Shown here: positions 1-5,873 of the stretch, one piece after another | How the letters are laid out: each line of letters starts with the position of its first letter | Position numbering within the stretch: the first letter of the stretch is position 1 | Assembly (NCBI GenBank): GCA_015487335.1 | Contig: WFPZ01000317.1 | Coordinates: forward strand, 1 to 6,743 | Length of the DNA stretch: 6,743 nt | Direction: 5' to 3' | Origin: Paracoccaceae bacterium | GTDB lineage: Bacteria; Pseudomonadota; Alphaproteobacteria; Rhodobacterales; Rhodobacteraceae | Made by a program: the position numbers and the translations under genes | Notes under the pieces: generated by a model | The model's database searches: none | What the model saw: the letters and a program-made list of their open reading frames with translations, nothing else | What the model was told of the DNA's origin: nothing

Positions 1-2
1 CA

Positions 3-251
3 GAGGTGGCAGGCAGGCCCTTCCTTGAAGGCAAGCCGGCGCTGGCCACCTACTGGCGTGATGCGCTGGAGAAATACACCGCGCTGGAGTTCAAGCTGGA
101 GTGCTTCACCTGGGACGCAGCGCAACGGCTGTTGTCGATCCACTATGTGGCCGCCCTGAACGGGCAAAGGCGCATGGTCTGCGAAAGCCAGTGGTTCGGG
201 GAGGGCGGCAAGGTCACCCGCGCTGCCGCCTATTACGGCGCGGTGCTCTGA
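3..251 (+). CDS. NTF2/SnoaL-like family protein, 5'-truncated by window edge
   Basis: This is the C-terminal part of a small alpha+beta barrel protein of the NTF2-like (SnoaL-like) superfamily. The visible piece contains the family-typical run FLEGKPALATYWRDALEK followed by beta strands around LEFKLECFTWD and LLSIHYVAALNG, and it ends AAAYYGAVL. Such domains usually have about 40-50 more residues before this point, and the frame is open to the first base, so the real start probably lies left of the window. The GTG at position 6 is a possible but unlikely start, with no clear ribosome binding site. Family members range from polyketide cyclases and ketosteroid isomerase-like enzymes to binding proteins; nothing here fixes a substrate. 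The stop lies inside the 3' end of the convergent LysR gene, a 19-bp tail overlap. Confidence 0.75.
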   Translation, partial: EVAGRPFLEGKPALATYWRDALEKYTALEFKLECFTWDAAQRLLSIHYVAALNGQRRMVCESQWFGEGGKVTRAAAYYGAVL

Positions 252-1159
252 TCCGCGCCTTCCTCCCGCTGGAATTCCTCGGCCAGCCAATCGCGCACCA
301 AGGCCACTGCCGGGTCGTCCCATGCCTCGGGCGGGGCGACGAAGTAATAGGCGTAGGAGGCCGTGAGCCGCACCGCAAAGGGCGCCCGCATCAGCCCCGC
401 CGCGAGGTCGCGCGCAATCAGGCGCGAGCGCCCCAGCGCCACCCCCTGCCCGTCGAGCACCGCCTGCAGCGCGGCGCTGTCGTCCTCCAGATACGGCCCC
501 CGGGGAGGCTCGCGCACCGCCGCCCCGGCGGCGGCGAACCAGGCCCGCCAGTCCTCGGCCAGATCGGAGTGAATGAGCGGCGCGCGCAGGAGGTCCGCCG
601 GCGCCTTCAGATCGAGCCGGGCGGCAAGCGAAGGTGCCAGCACGGGAAACACCGCCTCGCCCCCGAGCCTTTGCGCCCGAAGCCCCGGCCAGTCGCCCCT
701 GCCATAACGGATCGCCGCATCCACCCCCTCGGCGGCGAAATCCACCAGATGCCGCGAAGCGGTGATGCGCAGATCCACCCCCGGATGGCGGGCGACAAAG
801 GCCCCGAGCCGCGGCGCCAGCCAGCGCGCGGCGACCGAGGGCAGCATCGAGAGCGTCACCGTGGGGGTTGCGGGCCGGGCGCGCGCCTCGGCCACCGCCG
901 CGGCGACGTCGCGCAGAAGCGGCGTGAGGCGGGCGCCCAGCCGCGCGCCCTCGGCGCTCAGGCGCAATTGCGGCCCCGCGCGGTGAAAGAGCGGCCGGCC
1001 CAGCCAGGCCTCAAGCGTCGCCACCTGCCGGCTGACGGCGCTCTGGGTCAGGCCCAGTTCGCCCGCCGCGCGGGTGAAGCTTTCCAGCCGCGCCGCCGCC
1101 TCGAAGACCTGCAGCGCGCGCAGCGGCGGCAGGCGGGGATTTTCATGCGTTTTGCTCAT
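233..1159 (-). CDS. LysR-family transcriptional regulator, GcvA-type
   Basis: This 308-residue protein is the usual LysR length. Residues 10-73 form the winged helix-turn-helix (RLPPLRALQVFEAAARLESF, then the recognition helix around LTQSAVSRQVATLE at 37-50). A linker helix follows, and a periplasmic-binding-protein-like effector domain occupies about 95-295. The effector domain carries GcvA-subfamily features: RWLAPRLGAF (112-121), VDAAIRYGRGDWPGL (146-160) and AVFPVLAP (169-176). The start at 1159 is preferred because the HTH begins directly after it and a GGAAG ribosome binding site sits at 1167-1171. Longer in-frame starts run across the divergent promoter region into the permease gene. 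The permease-acetyltransferase pair is transcribed divergently and is its likely target, by the usual LysR arrangement; the effector is unknown. The final codons overlap the end of the NTF2-like gene. Confidence 0.93.
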   Translation of the reverse strand: MSKTHENPRLPPLRALQVFEAAARLESFTRAAGELGLTQSAVSRQVATLEAWLGRPLFHRAGPQLRLSAEGARLGARLTPLLRDVAAAVAEARARPATPTVTLSMLPSVAARWLAPRLGAFVARHPGVDLRITASRHLVDFAAEGVDAAIRYGRGDWPGLRAQRLGGEAVFPVLAPSLAARLDLKAPADLLRAPLIHSDLAEDWRAWFAAAGAAVREPPRGPYLEDDSAALQAVLDGQGVALGRSRLIARDLAAGLMRAPFAVRLTASYAYYFVAPPEAWDDPAVALVRDWLAEEFQREEGADQSTAP

Positions 1160-1242
1160 GCTAAGGCTTCCGAATACTCGTTTTTTCCGTGGCTTGATTT
1201 CCCTTATCAGGATCATGAAGAATGATCTACACGAGGCCCGCC
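1160..1242. promoter_or_regulatory. Divergent lysR/permease intergenic region with candidate LysR dyad
   Basis: This short region separates two divergent start codons and is noticeably richer in A+T than its flanks, including a T6 run at 1181-1186. At 1195-1209 there is a dyad TGAT-N7-ATCA, the kind of interrupted AT-rich palindrome LysR proteins recognise. It is not the textbook T-N11-A spacing, so assignment as the operator is tentative. No convincing -35/-10 pair could be picked by eye in either direction. Ribosome binding sites lie at both ends: GGAAG for the regulator, and AGGA (1209-1212) or GAGG (1233-1236) for the permease. Confidence 0.4.
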
Positions 1243-2382
1243 ATGTCCTCCCAAGCCACCCGCTCCCCCCTTCCGCTGGCAATCTGGATGCTGCTCGCCG
1301 CGCTCCTGCTGGCGCTTGCACGCGCGCCGGGGCCGGGCGAGGCGATTGCGGCCTTCAGCGCGGGCTTCGGCCGGAGCCTCGGGGCCTTTGCGCTGATCCT
1401 GCTGCCTTCCTTTACGCTGGCCGAGGCGCTGGGGCATCTGAACCCGCGCCTGCCGGGGCGGCTCGCCCAGGGGGCGGCGCCGGTGCTGGGGGCGGCGATG
1501 GTCTGCCCGGACACGGCCTATGCGACGCTCGCCCCCATCGCCGGGCGGCACCGGGCCGAGGTGGCCTTCGGGGCCTTTGCGGGCTTCAAGCTGCTCTACC
1601 CGGCCGGGCCGCTGATCGTGGCGACGGGGCTGGGTGTGGCGCCGACGGGGGCGCTCTTCTTGCTGGGGCTGGTGGTATTCGTGCCGGTCTGGGTGGCCGG
1701 GCAGTTCTGGGCGCGTCTGGCAAGCGGCGCGGCGCCCGGGGCGGAGGGCGCCGCCGGCGGGGGTCTGCGCGCCTATGCGCCGCTGATGCTTCTCTTTGCC
1801 CTGATCGCGGCGGGGCTTGTGCCGGGCGCCGAGCTGCCGGGCGCTCTCGGCTTGCTGACCACGCCCACCGGGGCGCTGCTGGCGGGCGCGGCGCTGGCGC
1901 TCACGCTGCTGCCCGCGCCCGCGCGCCGTCCGGTGATCGAGGCCGCCATGCGCCGCACCGCCGGGCTCCTGCTGCTCATCGGCATCGCCACCGCCCTTGG
2001 CAGCCTGTTCACCGAGGCCCTGCCGGTAGAGGCGCTGGCGCGCAGCACGGGCGGGGCGGCGGCGGTTATCCTGCTTTTTGCCCTCACCGCCGCCTTCAAG
2101 ATGGCGCAGGGCTCGTCCATGGCCACCTTCACCGCTGTGACCCCGGTAGTGGCGCCGCTGGTGGCGGCCTCGGGGCTCTCGGCATTGCTGGCGGTGATGG
2201 CGATCTGCGCGGGATCGCTCGCCACCATCCTGCCCAATGACAGCTTCTTCTGGCTGGTGCGCGAGGATGCGCTGGCGGGCGAAAGCGACCGGCGCGCGCT
2301 GATGCTGCTGGCGCTCGGCGGCGCGCTTCAGGCGCTGGTGGCGCTGGCCGGCGTGCTGATTGCCCTGGAGTTGGGGCTGTGA
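1243..2382 (+). CDS. GntP-family (gluconate:H+ symporter-like) permease
   Basis: This is a polytopic inner-membrane transporter of 379 residues, with hydrophobic segments throughout and only short polar loops. GntP-family signatures are visible. The N-terminal repeat has GFGRSLGAFALILL, and the region around CPDTAYATLAPIAG matches the first re-entrant part. The second repeat has AAFKMAQGSSMATFTAV (about 284-299), the equivalent of the family's RVAQGSATVA motif, then ILPNDSFFWLVRE (about 329-341), the equivalent of the HVNDSGFWLFKE motif. It is shorter than typical GntP proteins, which run about 440 residues. Known members carry gluconate and other small carboxylates with protons; the substrate here is not predictable. 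I start at 1243 (GAGG six bases upstream). An in-frame ATG at 1222 with AGGA is possible, but it adds a rare AGG codon and crowds the divergent promoter. Its end overlaps the acetyltransferase start in GTGA, so the two are almost certainly co-transcribed. Confidence 0.85.
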   Translation: MSSQATRSPLPLAIWMLLAALLLALARAPGPGEAIAAFSAGFGRSLGAFALILLPSFTLAEALGHLNPRLPGRLAQGAAPVLGAAMVCPDTAYATLAPIAGRHRAEVAFGAFAGFKLLYPAGPLIVATGLGVAPTGALFLLGLVVFVPVWVAGQFWARLASGAAPGAEGAAGGGLRAYAPLMLLFALIAAGLVPGAELPGALGLLTTPTGALLAGAALALTLLPAPARRPVIEAAMRRTAGLLLLIGIATALGSLFTEALPVEALARSTGGAAAVILLFALTAAFKMAQGSSMATFTAVTPVVAPLVAASGLSALLAVMAICAGSLATILPNDSFFWLVREDALAGESDRRALMLLALGGALQALVALAGVLIALELGL

Positions 2383-2906
2383 GCGTGCCCGGCCTCAATA
2401 TCCGCGCGGGCACCCCCGAGGATGCCGAGGCCATCGCGCGCATTTACGCGGTGCAGGTGCTGCATGGCACCGCGCCGTTTGAGGAAGTGCCGCCGACGGT
2501 GGACGAGATGCGCGCGCGGATCGAGGCGCGGCTTGCGCACGGCTTTCCGGTGCTGGTGGCCGAACGCTCGGGGCGCGTGGTGGGCTATGCCTGGGTCGGC
2601 ACCTATCGGGCGCGCGCCGCCTATCGCCACACGGTGGAAAACAGCGTCTATGTGGAAGAGGAACAGACAGGCCGGGGCATCGGGCGGGCGTTGCTCGCAC
2701 ACCTCATCGCCGAATGCCGCGCCCGCGGCTTTCGCCAGATCGTCGCGGTGATCGGTGACAGTGCCAATCACGCATCCATCGCGCTGCACCGGCGGGCAGG
2801 CTTTCGCCATGTCGGGGTGCTCAGGGGCGTCGGCGTCAAGTTCGGGCGCGCGCTCGACACGGTGCTGATGCAGCTGGACCTCACGCAGGGCCAGGCGGAT
2901 CAGTAA
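2379..2906 (+). CDS. GNAT N-acetyltransferase, phosphinothricin/methionine-sulfoximine type
   Basis: This 175-residue cytoplasmic acetyltransferase of the GNAT fold resembles the Pat/MddA/YncA group, which transfers acetyl from acetyl-CoA to the amino group of phosphinothricin, methionine sulfoximine or related small amino acids. It begins with the typical IRAGTPEDAEAIARIYAVQV. The group-specific GTAPFEEVPPT (30-40) and TVENSVYVEEE (85-95) follow. The acetyl-CoA pyrophosphate loop is QTGRGIGRALL (96-106), and the C-terminal motif is NHASIALHRRAGF (130-142). The GTG start at 2379 lies within the permease stop and has GGAG at 2367-2370, eight bases upstream, which supports translational coupling. 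Many genome copies of this family have no proven substrate, so acetylation of a compound imported by the upstream permease is an inference. Its stop overlaps the convergent cupin stop by seven bases. Confidence 0.9.
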   Translation: MSVPGLNIRAGTPEDAEAIARIYAVQVLHGTAPFEEVPPTVDEMRARIEARLAHGFPVLVAERSGRVVGYAWVGTYRARAAYRHTVENSVYVEEEQTGRGIGRALLAHLIAECRARGFRQIVAVIGDSANHASIALHRRAGFRHVGVLRGVGVKFGRALDTVLMQLDLTQGQADQ

Positions 2907-3382
2907 GGCGTGCCGTCCTTGTGCAGGAAGCGCCAGCGCCCGGCCTCGTCCTGCACCGCCATCAGATCGTCCTCGGGGTATTCGCCCGCATCGCCCGGCA
3001 GGCGGTCGGAGATTTCCAGATACTCCACCGGCGCTTCGGTGCGGTTGACCAGATGATGCGCGACGCCGCCCGCCGGAAAGCCCGCGCACATGCCGGGGGC
3101 AAGCTCGATCTCGCCCCGGTCGGTGATCAGCGTGGGCGTGCCCGTGAGGATGTAGATGAACTCGTCGGCCACCGTGTGCCGATGCAAGAGCGCCGATTCT
3201 GCCCCCGGTTCCAGCCGGGTGAGGTTCACGCCGATGTTCTTCAGCCCGAATGCATCGCCCAGCTTGCGCTTCATCCGCCCCGCAACCCGCGCCGCGAAGG
3301 GCGCGGGATAGCCCGAGCGGCTCCGTGCCGGGATGTCGGTGGCGTTCAGCGCCAGCGGCGGTTTTGTCGTCTGTCTCGTCAT
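2900..3382 (-). CDS. Single-domain cupin protein
   Basis: This is a 160-residue protein with one cupin beta-barrel. Cupin motif 1 is PGAESALLHRHTVADEFIYI, leading into LTG, with the metal ligands H67, H69 and E74 and the closing G81. Motif 2 is GMCAGFPAGGVAHHLVN, with G97, P103, G106, H109 and N113, so all the usual metal ligands are present and it could bind a divalent metal. The function is open: such small cupins include isomerases, dioxygenases and sugar- or ligand-binding proteins. The ATG at 3382 is chosen because GGAGG lies about ten bases upstream. The frame stays open far to the right only because it runs antisense through the next gene. It is transcribed away from the DUF1089 gene and converges on the acetyltransferase. 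Confidence 0.88.
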   Translation of the reverse strand: MTRQTTKPPLALNATDIPARSRSGYPAPFAARVAGRMKRKLGDAFGLKNIGVNLTRLEPGAESALLHRHTVADEFIYILTGTPTLITDRGEIELAPGMCAGFPAGGVAHHLVNRTEAPVEYLEISDRLPGDAGEYPEDDLMAVQDEAGRWRFLHKDGTPY

Positions 3383-3463
3383 TATCCCCGTTCCTCCGCC
3401 GGCAAGGCTAGACAGCGGCACAATATGAGTCAATAGTATTGATATATTAATGAGGATAACAGG
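3383..3463. promoter_or_regulatory. AT-rich divergent promoter region between cupin and DUF1089 genes
   Basis: These 81 bases separate two divergent genes. The half from about 3420 to 3455 is strongly AT-rich against the surrounding high GC, as expected for a promoter. TAGACA (3409-3414) and TAGTAT (3434-3439) could form a weak rightward -35/-10 pair with a long 19-base spacer. TTGACT read leftward (3428-3433) is a possible -35 for the cupin. GAGG at 3452-3455 is the ribosome binding site for the DUF1089 gene. The promoter assignments are by eye and uncertain. Confidence 0.5.
3430..3442. promoter_or_regulatory. Perfect dyad TCAATAGTATTGA, candidate operator
   Basis: This is a perfect 13-base inverted repeat (six-base arms around a central G) in the middle of the divergent intergenic region. 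It overlaps the candidate -10/-35 elements for both directions. Its position and symmetry fit a binding site for a dimeric repressor. No regulator gene adjoins it, so the protein that would bind is unknown; a single site could control both flanking genes. Confidence 0.4.
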
Positions 3464-4024
3464 ATGAACCGGGCAGGCGTGATCCGCTGGAAACCCGCCG
3501 AGGGCGAAGGTATCGAGCATCTCGAGTTTCGCCGTGAAGGCGATTGCGTCACCGCGCGAAGCGTGGTCGTGGGCGCGCGCGGCGGCGTGCCCTATGGGCT
3601 CGGCTACCGCATCGAGCTTGCCGATGATTGGCGGGTGCGCAGGGTGAAGCTTTCCCTGACCGACGGCACCGGCCTGAGGCTTGTCAGCGATGGCGCGGGG
3701 AACTGGCGCGATGCGAAGGGCAAGCCGCTCCCGGCCTTCGCCGGCTGCCTGTTCCCCGACATCTCGGCCACCCCCTTCACCAACACCCTGCCGATCCGCC
3801 GCCTCGGCCTGAAGGTCGGCGAAAGCGCCCGCATCCGGGTGCTCTATCTGCCGGTGCCCAGGCTGGTGCCGGAAGTGGTCGAGCAACGCTACACGCGCCT
3901 CGCCGAGCGCCGCTGGCTCTACGAGGGGCTGTTTCGCGGCTTTCAGGCCGAGCTCGAGGTGGACGGCGACGGGATCGTGCTGGATTATCCCGAGATCTTT
4001 CTGCGTATTGAACCGGAGGCCTGA
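3464..4024 (+). CDS. Putative glycolipid-binding protein (DUF1089 family)
   Basis: This 186-residue protein matches the DUF1089/putative glycolipid-binding family, whose structural representative is, as I recall, Pseudomonas aeruginosa PA1994. Recognisable stretches are IRWKPAEGEGIEHLEF near the N terminus and LGYRIELADDWRVRRVKLSL (46-65). The family hallmark GCLFPDISATPFTNTLPIRR follows at about 94-113, and VPEVVEQRYTRL, then VLDYPEIFLRIE, close the C-terminal half. No signal peptide or membrane segment is visible, so it should be cytoplasmic. The biochemical role of the family is unproven; the name comes from fold similarity to lipid-binding barrels. The start has GAGG eight bases upstream. 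The phzF remnant starts seven bases after its stop, so the two formed an operon before phzF was broken. Confidence 0.85.
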   Translation: MNRAGVIRWKPAEGEGIEHLEFRREGDCVTARSVVVGARGGVPYGLGYRIELADDWRVRRVKLSLTDGTGLRLVSDGAGNWRDAKGKPLPAFAGCLFPDISATPFTNTLPIRRLGLKVGESARIRVLYLPVPRLVPEVVEQRYTRLAERRWLYEGLFRGFQAELEVDGDGIVLDYPEIFLRIEPEA

Positions 4025-4031
4025 GAGCCCC

Positions 4032-4067
4032 ATGAAGCTCGACATCATCCGCATCGCCGCTTTTGCC
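4032..4067 (+). pseudogene. phzF-family gene, 5' remnant (start codon plus 12 codons)
   Basis: An ATG seven bases after the DUF1089 stop opens MKLDIIRIAAFA, which is how PhzF-family isomerase/epimerase proteins begin (usually continuing with a GGNPAGVV-like stretch). Here the similarity ends after codon 12. The frame runs through unrelated residues (MSPKRSTQRVQGPGMMDVRW) to a TAA at 4137, giving a 35-residue chimeric peptide if translated. The matching rest of the gene lies from about 5874 to 6469. The short match alone would be weak; the rest of a PhzF gene on the same strand, in order, with unrelated DNA between makes the case. Confidence 0.6.
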
Positions 4068-4135
4068 ATGTCGCCCAAGCGATCGACGCAAAGGGTTCAG
4101 GGGCCCGGTATGATGGATGTGCGGTGGGGGTGGGA

Positions 4136-5305
4136 CTAATCGGCGGCTCTCACCTTCTCGCCAGCCATGGCGGTATCGATATTGTGTTGGAAGCGGACCA
4201 GAAGACCTTCCTCAAGCCCAAGAATATGCGTCCGGTTTGCGCGGCTACGTAGGCTGCTCTGAATTCCTTCCGATATAGCAAAGTCCTCTTGATCGAAGAC
4301 AACGTCATTGGTGAAGCGGAAACGTTTTTCCAGAGCGGCTTGCCCCTTCTCTCCCTTGAACCGGTCGGGCTGGTAAAGCATGTTGTGTGTCCAAAGCGTC
4401 TCGTCTGGCGAGAGGGGCCAGAACATGCTCAACGAGACGTAGTCCGGGTGCATGATGAAGAAGCAGTTCGGAAAGAAGGAATAATAGACAGAAGCGTAAT
4501 CTAGGATATTCCACTCATCCTCGGGAATCTTCGCGACGTGTTCAAAATTTGTGCGCGCTGCCGCCAGCCTGATATGGCGATCATGCTCATCATAGCAGAG
4601 TACACCCTTGCGGAACGCGGCAGCCAGCGTGTCCTTGTGTAGGAACGGAACGTGATAGCCCTCGAGGTAAGTCTTGATCAGCAGTTTCCAGTTCGCCGTC
4701 TTGACACTTTCGACCTTCTTGTAGCTGACGAGTTCAGCGATACCGAAGCTGTCGAGGTCCTCGGCGAAGGGGCCCAGATATTCCCGCGGCGAGAACATCT
4801 GGGTGGATCCCGGGTGTATCCAAATGAGGCCGAAGTCCACCTCAGTCGGCAATTCCACGAGGTTGTGCTCGCACGGATTGACACCGGGAAAGCACTCCTT
4901 CTTCGTGATATTCCGCAGCTTTCCATCGAGATCATAGGACCAGCCATGGTATGGGCAGACGAAAAGCTTGAGATTTCCGGTCGGGTCATCGGCCAGCCGC
5001 GCACCACGATGGCGGCAGACATTGAAGAAGGCCCGAACCGTATCGTCGTGTCCCCGAACAACGACAACCGGCAGCTTCTTCCAGTCACATATGAAGTAGT
5101 CGCCCTTGCGCGGGATCTGGGAAACATGGCCCACGACAAGCGGATAGTCGTGAAAAACCGTTTCCTCCTCCAACCTGAGGATGTCGTCACGATAGTAACG
5201 ATCAACTTCGAGAAAGACGGTTTCCCCGACCATTTCCTGATGCAACTGTTGTTTATGAAGCGTTTGAAGCCTCTTGAGAATCCGGACTTGTTCGACATGT
5301 TTCAT
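4136..5305 (-). CDS. Rieske non-haem iron oxygenase, alpha (catalytic) subunit
   Basis: This 389-residue cytoplasmic oxygenase has a Rieske [2Fe-2S] domain at about 55-160, with ligands in CRHRGA (C97, H99) and CPYHGW (C117, H120) at the classic C-x-H-x17-C-x2-H spacing. The catalytic domain carries NWKLLIKTYLEGYHVPFLH, giving the iron ligands H218 and H223 with E215 in the bridging position. EDFAISEGIQ (340-349) supplies the third ligand, D341. All required residues are present. The length is normal for the family, which hydroxylates, demethylates or opens aromatic and aliphatic substrates using electrons from a reductase or ferredoxin. No reductase, ferredoxin or beta subunit is in the window. 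Glu rather than Asp at the bridge recalls the carnitine/betaine-type oxygenases, but the substrate cannot be read from sequence. The start lies 11 bp after the thioesterase stop, with GGGA upstream, so the two form one operon. Confidence 0.93.
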   Translation of the reverse strand: MKHVEQVRILKRLQTLHKQQLHQEMVGETVFLEVDRYYRDDILRLEEETVFHDYPLVVGHVSQIPRKGDYFICDWKKLPVVVVRGHDDTVRAFFNVCRHRGARLADDPTGNLKLFVCPYHGWSYDLDGKLRNITKKECFPGVNPCEHNLVELPTEVDFGLIWIHPGSTQMFSPREYLGPFAEDLDSFGIAELVSYKKVESVKTANWKLLIKTYLEGYHVPFLHKDTLAAAFRKGVLCYDEHDRHIRLAAARTNFEHVAKIPEDEWNILDYASVYYSFFPNCFFIMHPDYVSLSMFWPLSPDETLWTHNMLYQPDRFKGEKGQAALEKRFRFTNDVVFDQEDFAISEGIQSSLRSRANRTHILGLEEGLLVRFQHNIDTAMAGEKVRAAD

Positions 5306-5316
5306 GATGGTTTTCC

Positions 5317-5760
5317 CTAGGTTTGTGGGCCACTCTTGGCCTTTCCGCTCGAGAGCCGAACCACTGTCCCCTGGGCGAGAGCTGCAAGCACTTCTTCCTC
5401 ACCGTCCACGGAGAGGATTCGGCACTGACACACTGCCTGTCGACCCGAGATGGATACCGGTTCGGCGACTGCGCGCAGAAGCGGGCCGGTTCCGGGTCTG
5501 AGATAGTTTATCTTGAATTCCGAGGTCAGCGCGTCGCTCAAAAGCGCCACGCCGCCGGCGAATGTGATGGCGTTGTCGGCGAGGTAGGAGAGGACGCCAC
5601 CATGGGCATAGCCGTGTTGCTGGCGCAATTCGTCGCGCAATTCGACCTCGATGACCGCCCGCGTCTGGGTGATCTCCACAAGATCCGCGCCGATATGTCT
5701 GCTGAAAGGCTGCCCGCCGAAGATCGACTTGGCTAGATCAATGATGTCGGGTTGGGGCAT
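5317..5760 (-). CDS. PaaI-like hotdog-fold thioesterase
   Basis: This 147-residue protein is a single hotdog domain of the PaaI/YdiI type, which hydrolyses acyl-CoA thioesters in the cytoplasm as a tetramer. The signature is QQHGYAHGGVLSYLADNA (48-65): the HGG turn at 53-55 shapes the oxyanion region, and D62 is the expected catalytic carboxylate. It is followed by FKINYLRPG (82-90), the family's central strand. PaaI proteins are common companions of aromatic degradation genes, releasing CoA from stalled hydroxylated intermediates. That suits its place as first gene of the operon with the Rieske oxygenase, though the direct substrate is unknown. GAGGA lies eight bases before the start. The sequence up to the next coding remnant should hold the operon promoter. 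Confidence 0.9.
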   Translation of the reverse strand: MPQPDIIDLAKSIFGGQPFSRHIGADLVEITQTRAVIEVELRDELRQQHGYAHGGVLSYLADNAITFAGGVALLSDALTSEFKINYLRPGTGPLLRAVAEPVSISGRQAVCQCRILSVDGEEEVLAALAQGTVVRLSSGKAKSGPQT

Positions 5761-5873
5761 GATATAATTCCTCGGCTTCCCTGGGAAATATTCAGCGTCC
5801 GCTTTACCGGGATACTATCCGATTCGATCAACCATATGGCGCAGAACGTAACGTCATGCTGCCTTTCCTTGTG
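5761..5873 (-). promoter_or_regulatory. Upstream region of the thioesterase-Rieske operon; right junction of the cassette
   Basis: This non-coding stretch must contain the cassette promoter. It includes a perfect dyad GGATACTATCC at 5810-5820 (five-base arms, central C), about 50 bases before the thioesterase start, a plausible operator position. No strong promoter hexamers stand out; TTGATC read leftward at 5825-5830 is one weak -35 candidate. An open frame crosses from here into the phzF remnant, but its upstream residues resemble no family I recognise. The right junction lies somewhere near 5860-5876. Confidence 0.35.

Larger units (their letters stand above)
4068..5873. other. Laterally acquired oxygenase/thioesterase cassette interrupting phzF
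   Basis: This block lies between the two PhzF pieces and holds two minus-strand genes with short non-coding flanks. Its base composition differs from the surroundings: 26 of 60 bases are G or C at 4441-4500, against 51 of 60 at 1441-1500. The Rieske gene uses codons such as AAA, GAA, ATA and TTG that the neighbouring genes avoid. It replaces about 75 phzF codons (the missing length is inferred from the family), so it arose by insertion with deletion or by recombination. I found no transposase, terminal inverted repeat or target-site duplication. The exact ends are uncertain by some tens of bases. Confidence 0.55.

Noticed and set aside
101..1225. Long plus-strand open frame opposite the LysR gene
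   Set aside because: Its composition is Arg/Pro/His-rich low complexity, with no recognisable fold, and it is fully antisense to a clear LysR protein.
1074..2240. Long plus-strand open frame of 388 codons overlapping the permease
   Set aside because: It is rich in Ala, Gly and Arg with no domain and lies in another frame of the GntP-like gene. High GC makes such stop-free shadows common.
3383..4078. N-terminal extension of the cupin frame to about 392 residues
   Set aside because: The extension is antisense to the DUF1089 gene and crosses an AT-rich promoter region; the GGAGG site supports the short form.
4652..5320. Plus-strand open frame of 222 codons antisense to the Rieske gene
   Set aside because: It is notable for length in a lower-GC region, but it mirrors a protein with all catalytic motifs and has no family resemblance or ribosome binding site of its own.
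4068..5873. Cassette as a classical insertion sequence or transposon
   Set aside because: No transposase, matching terminal inverted repeats or target duplication could be found by eye, and phzF sequence is lost, not just interrupted.
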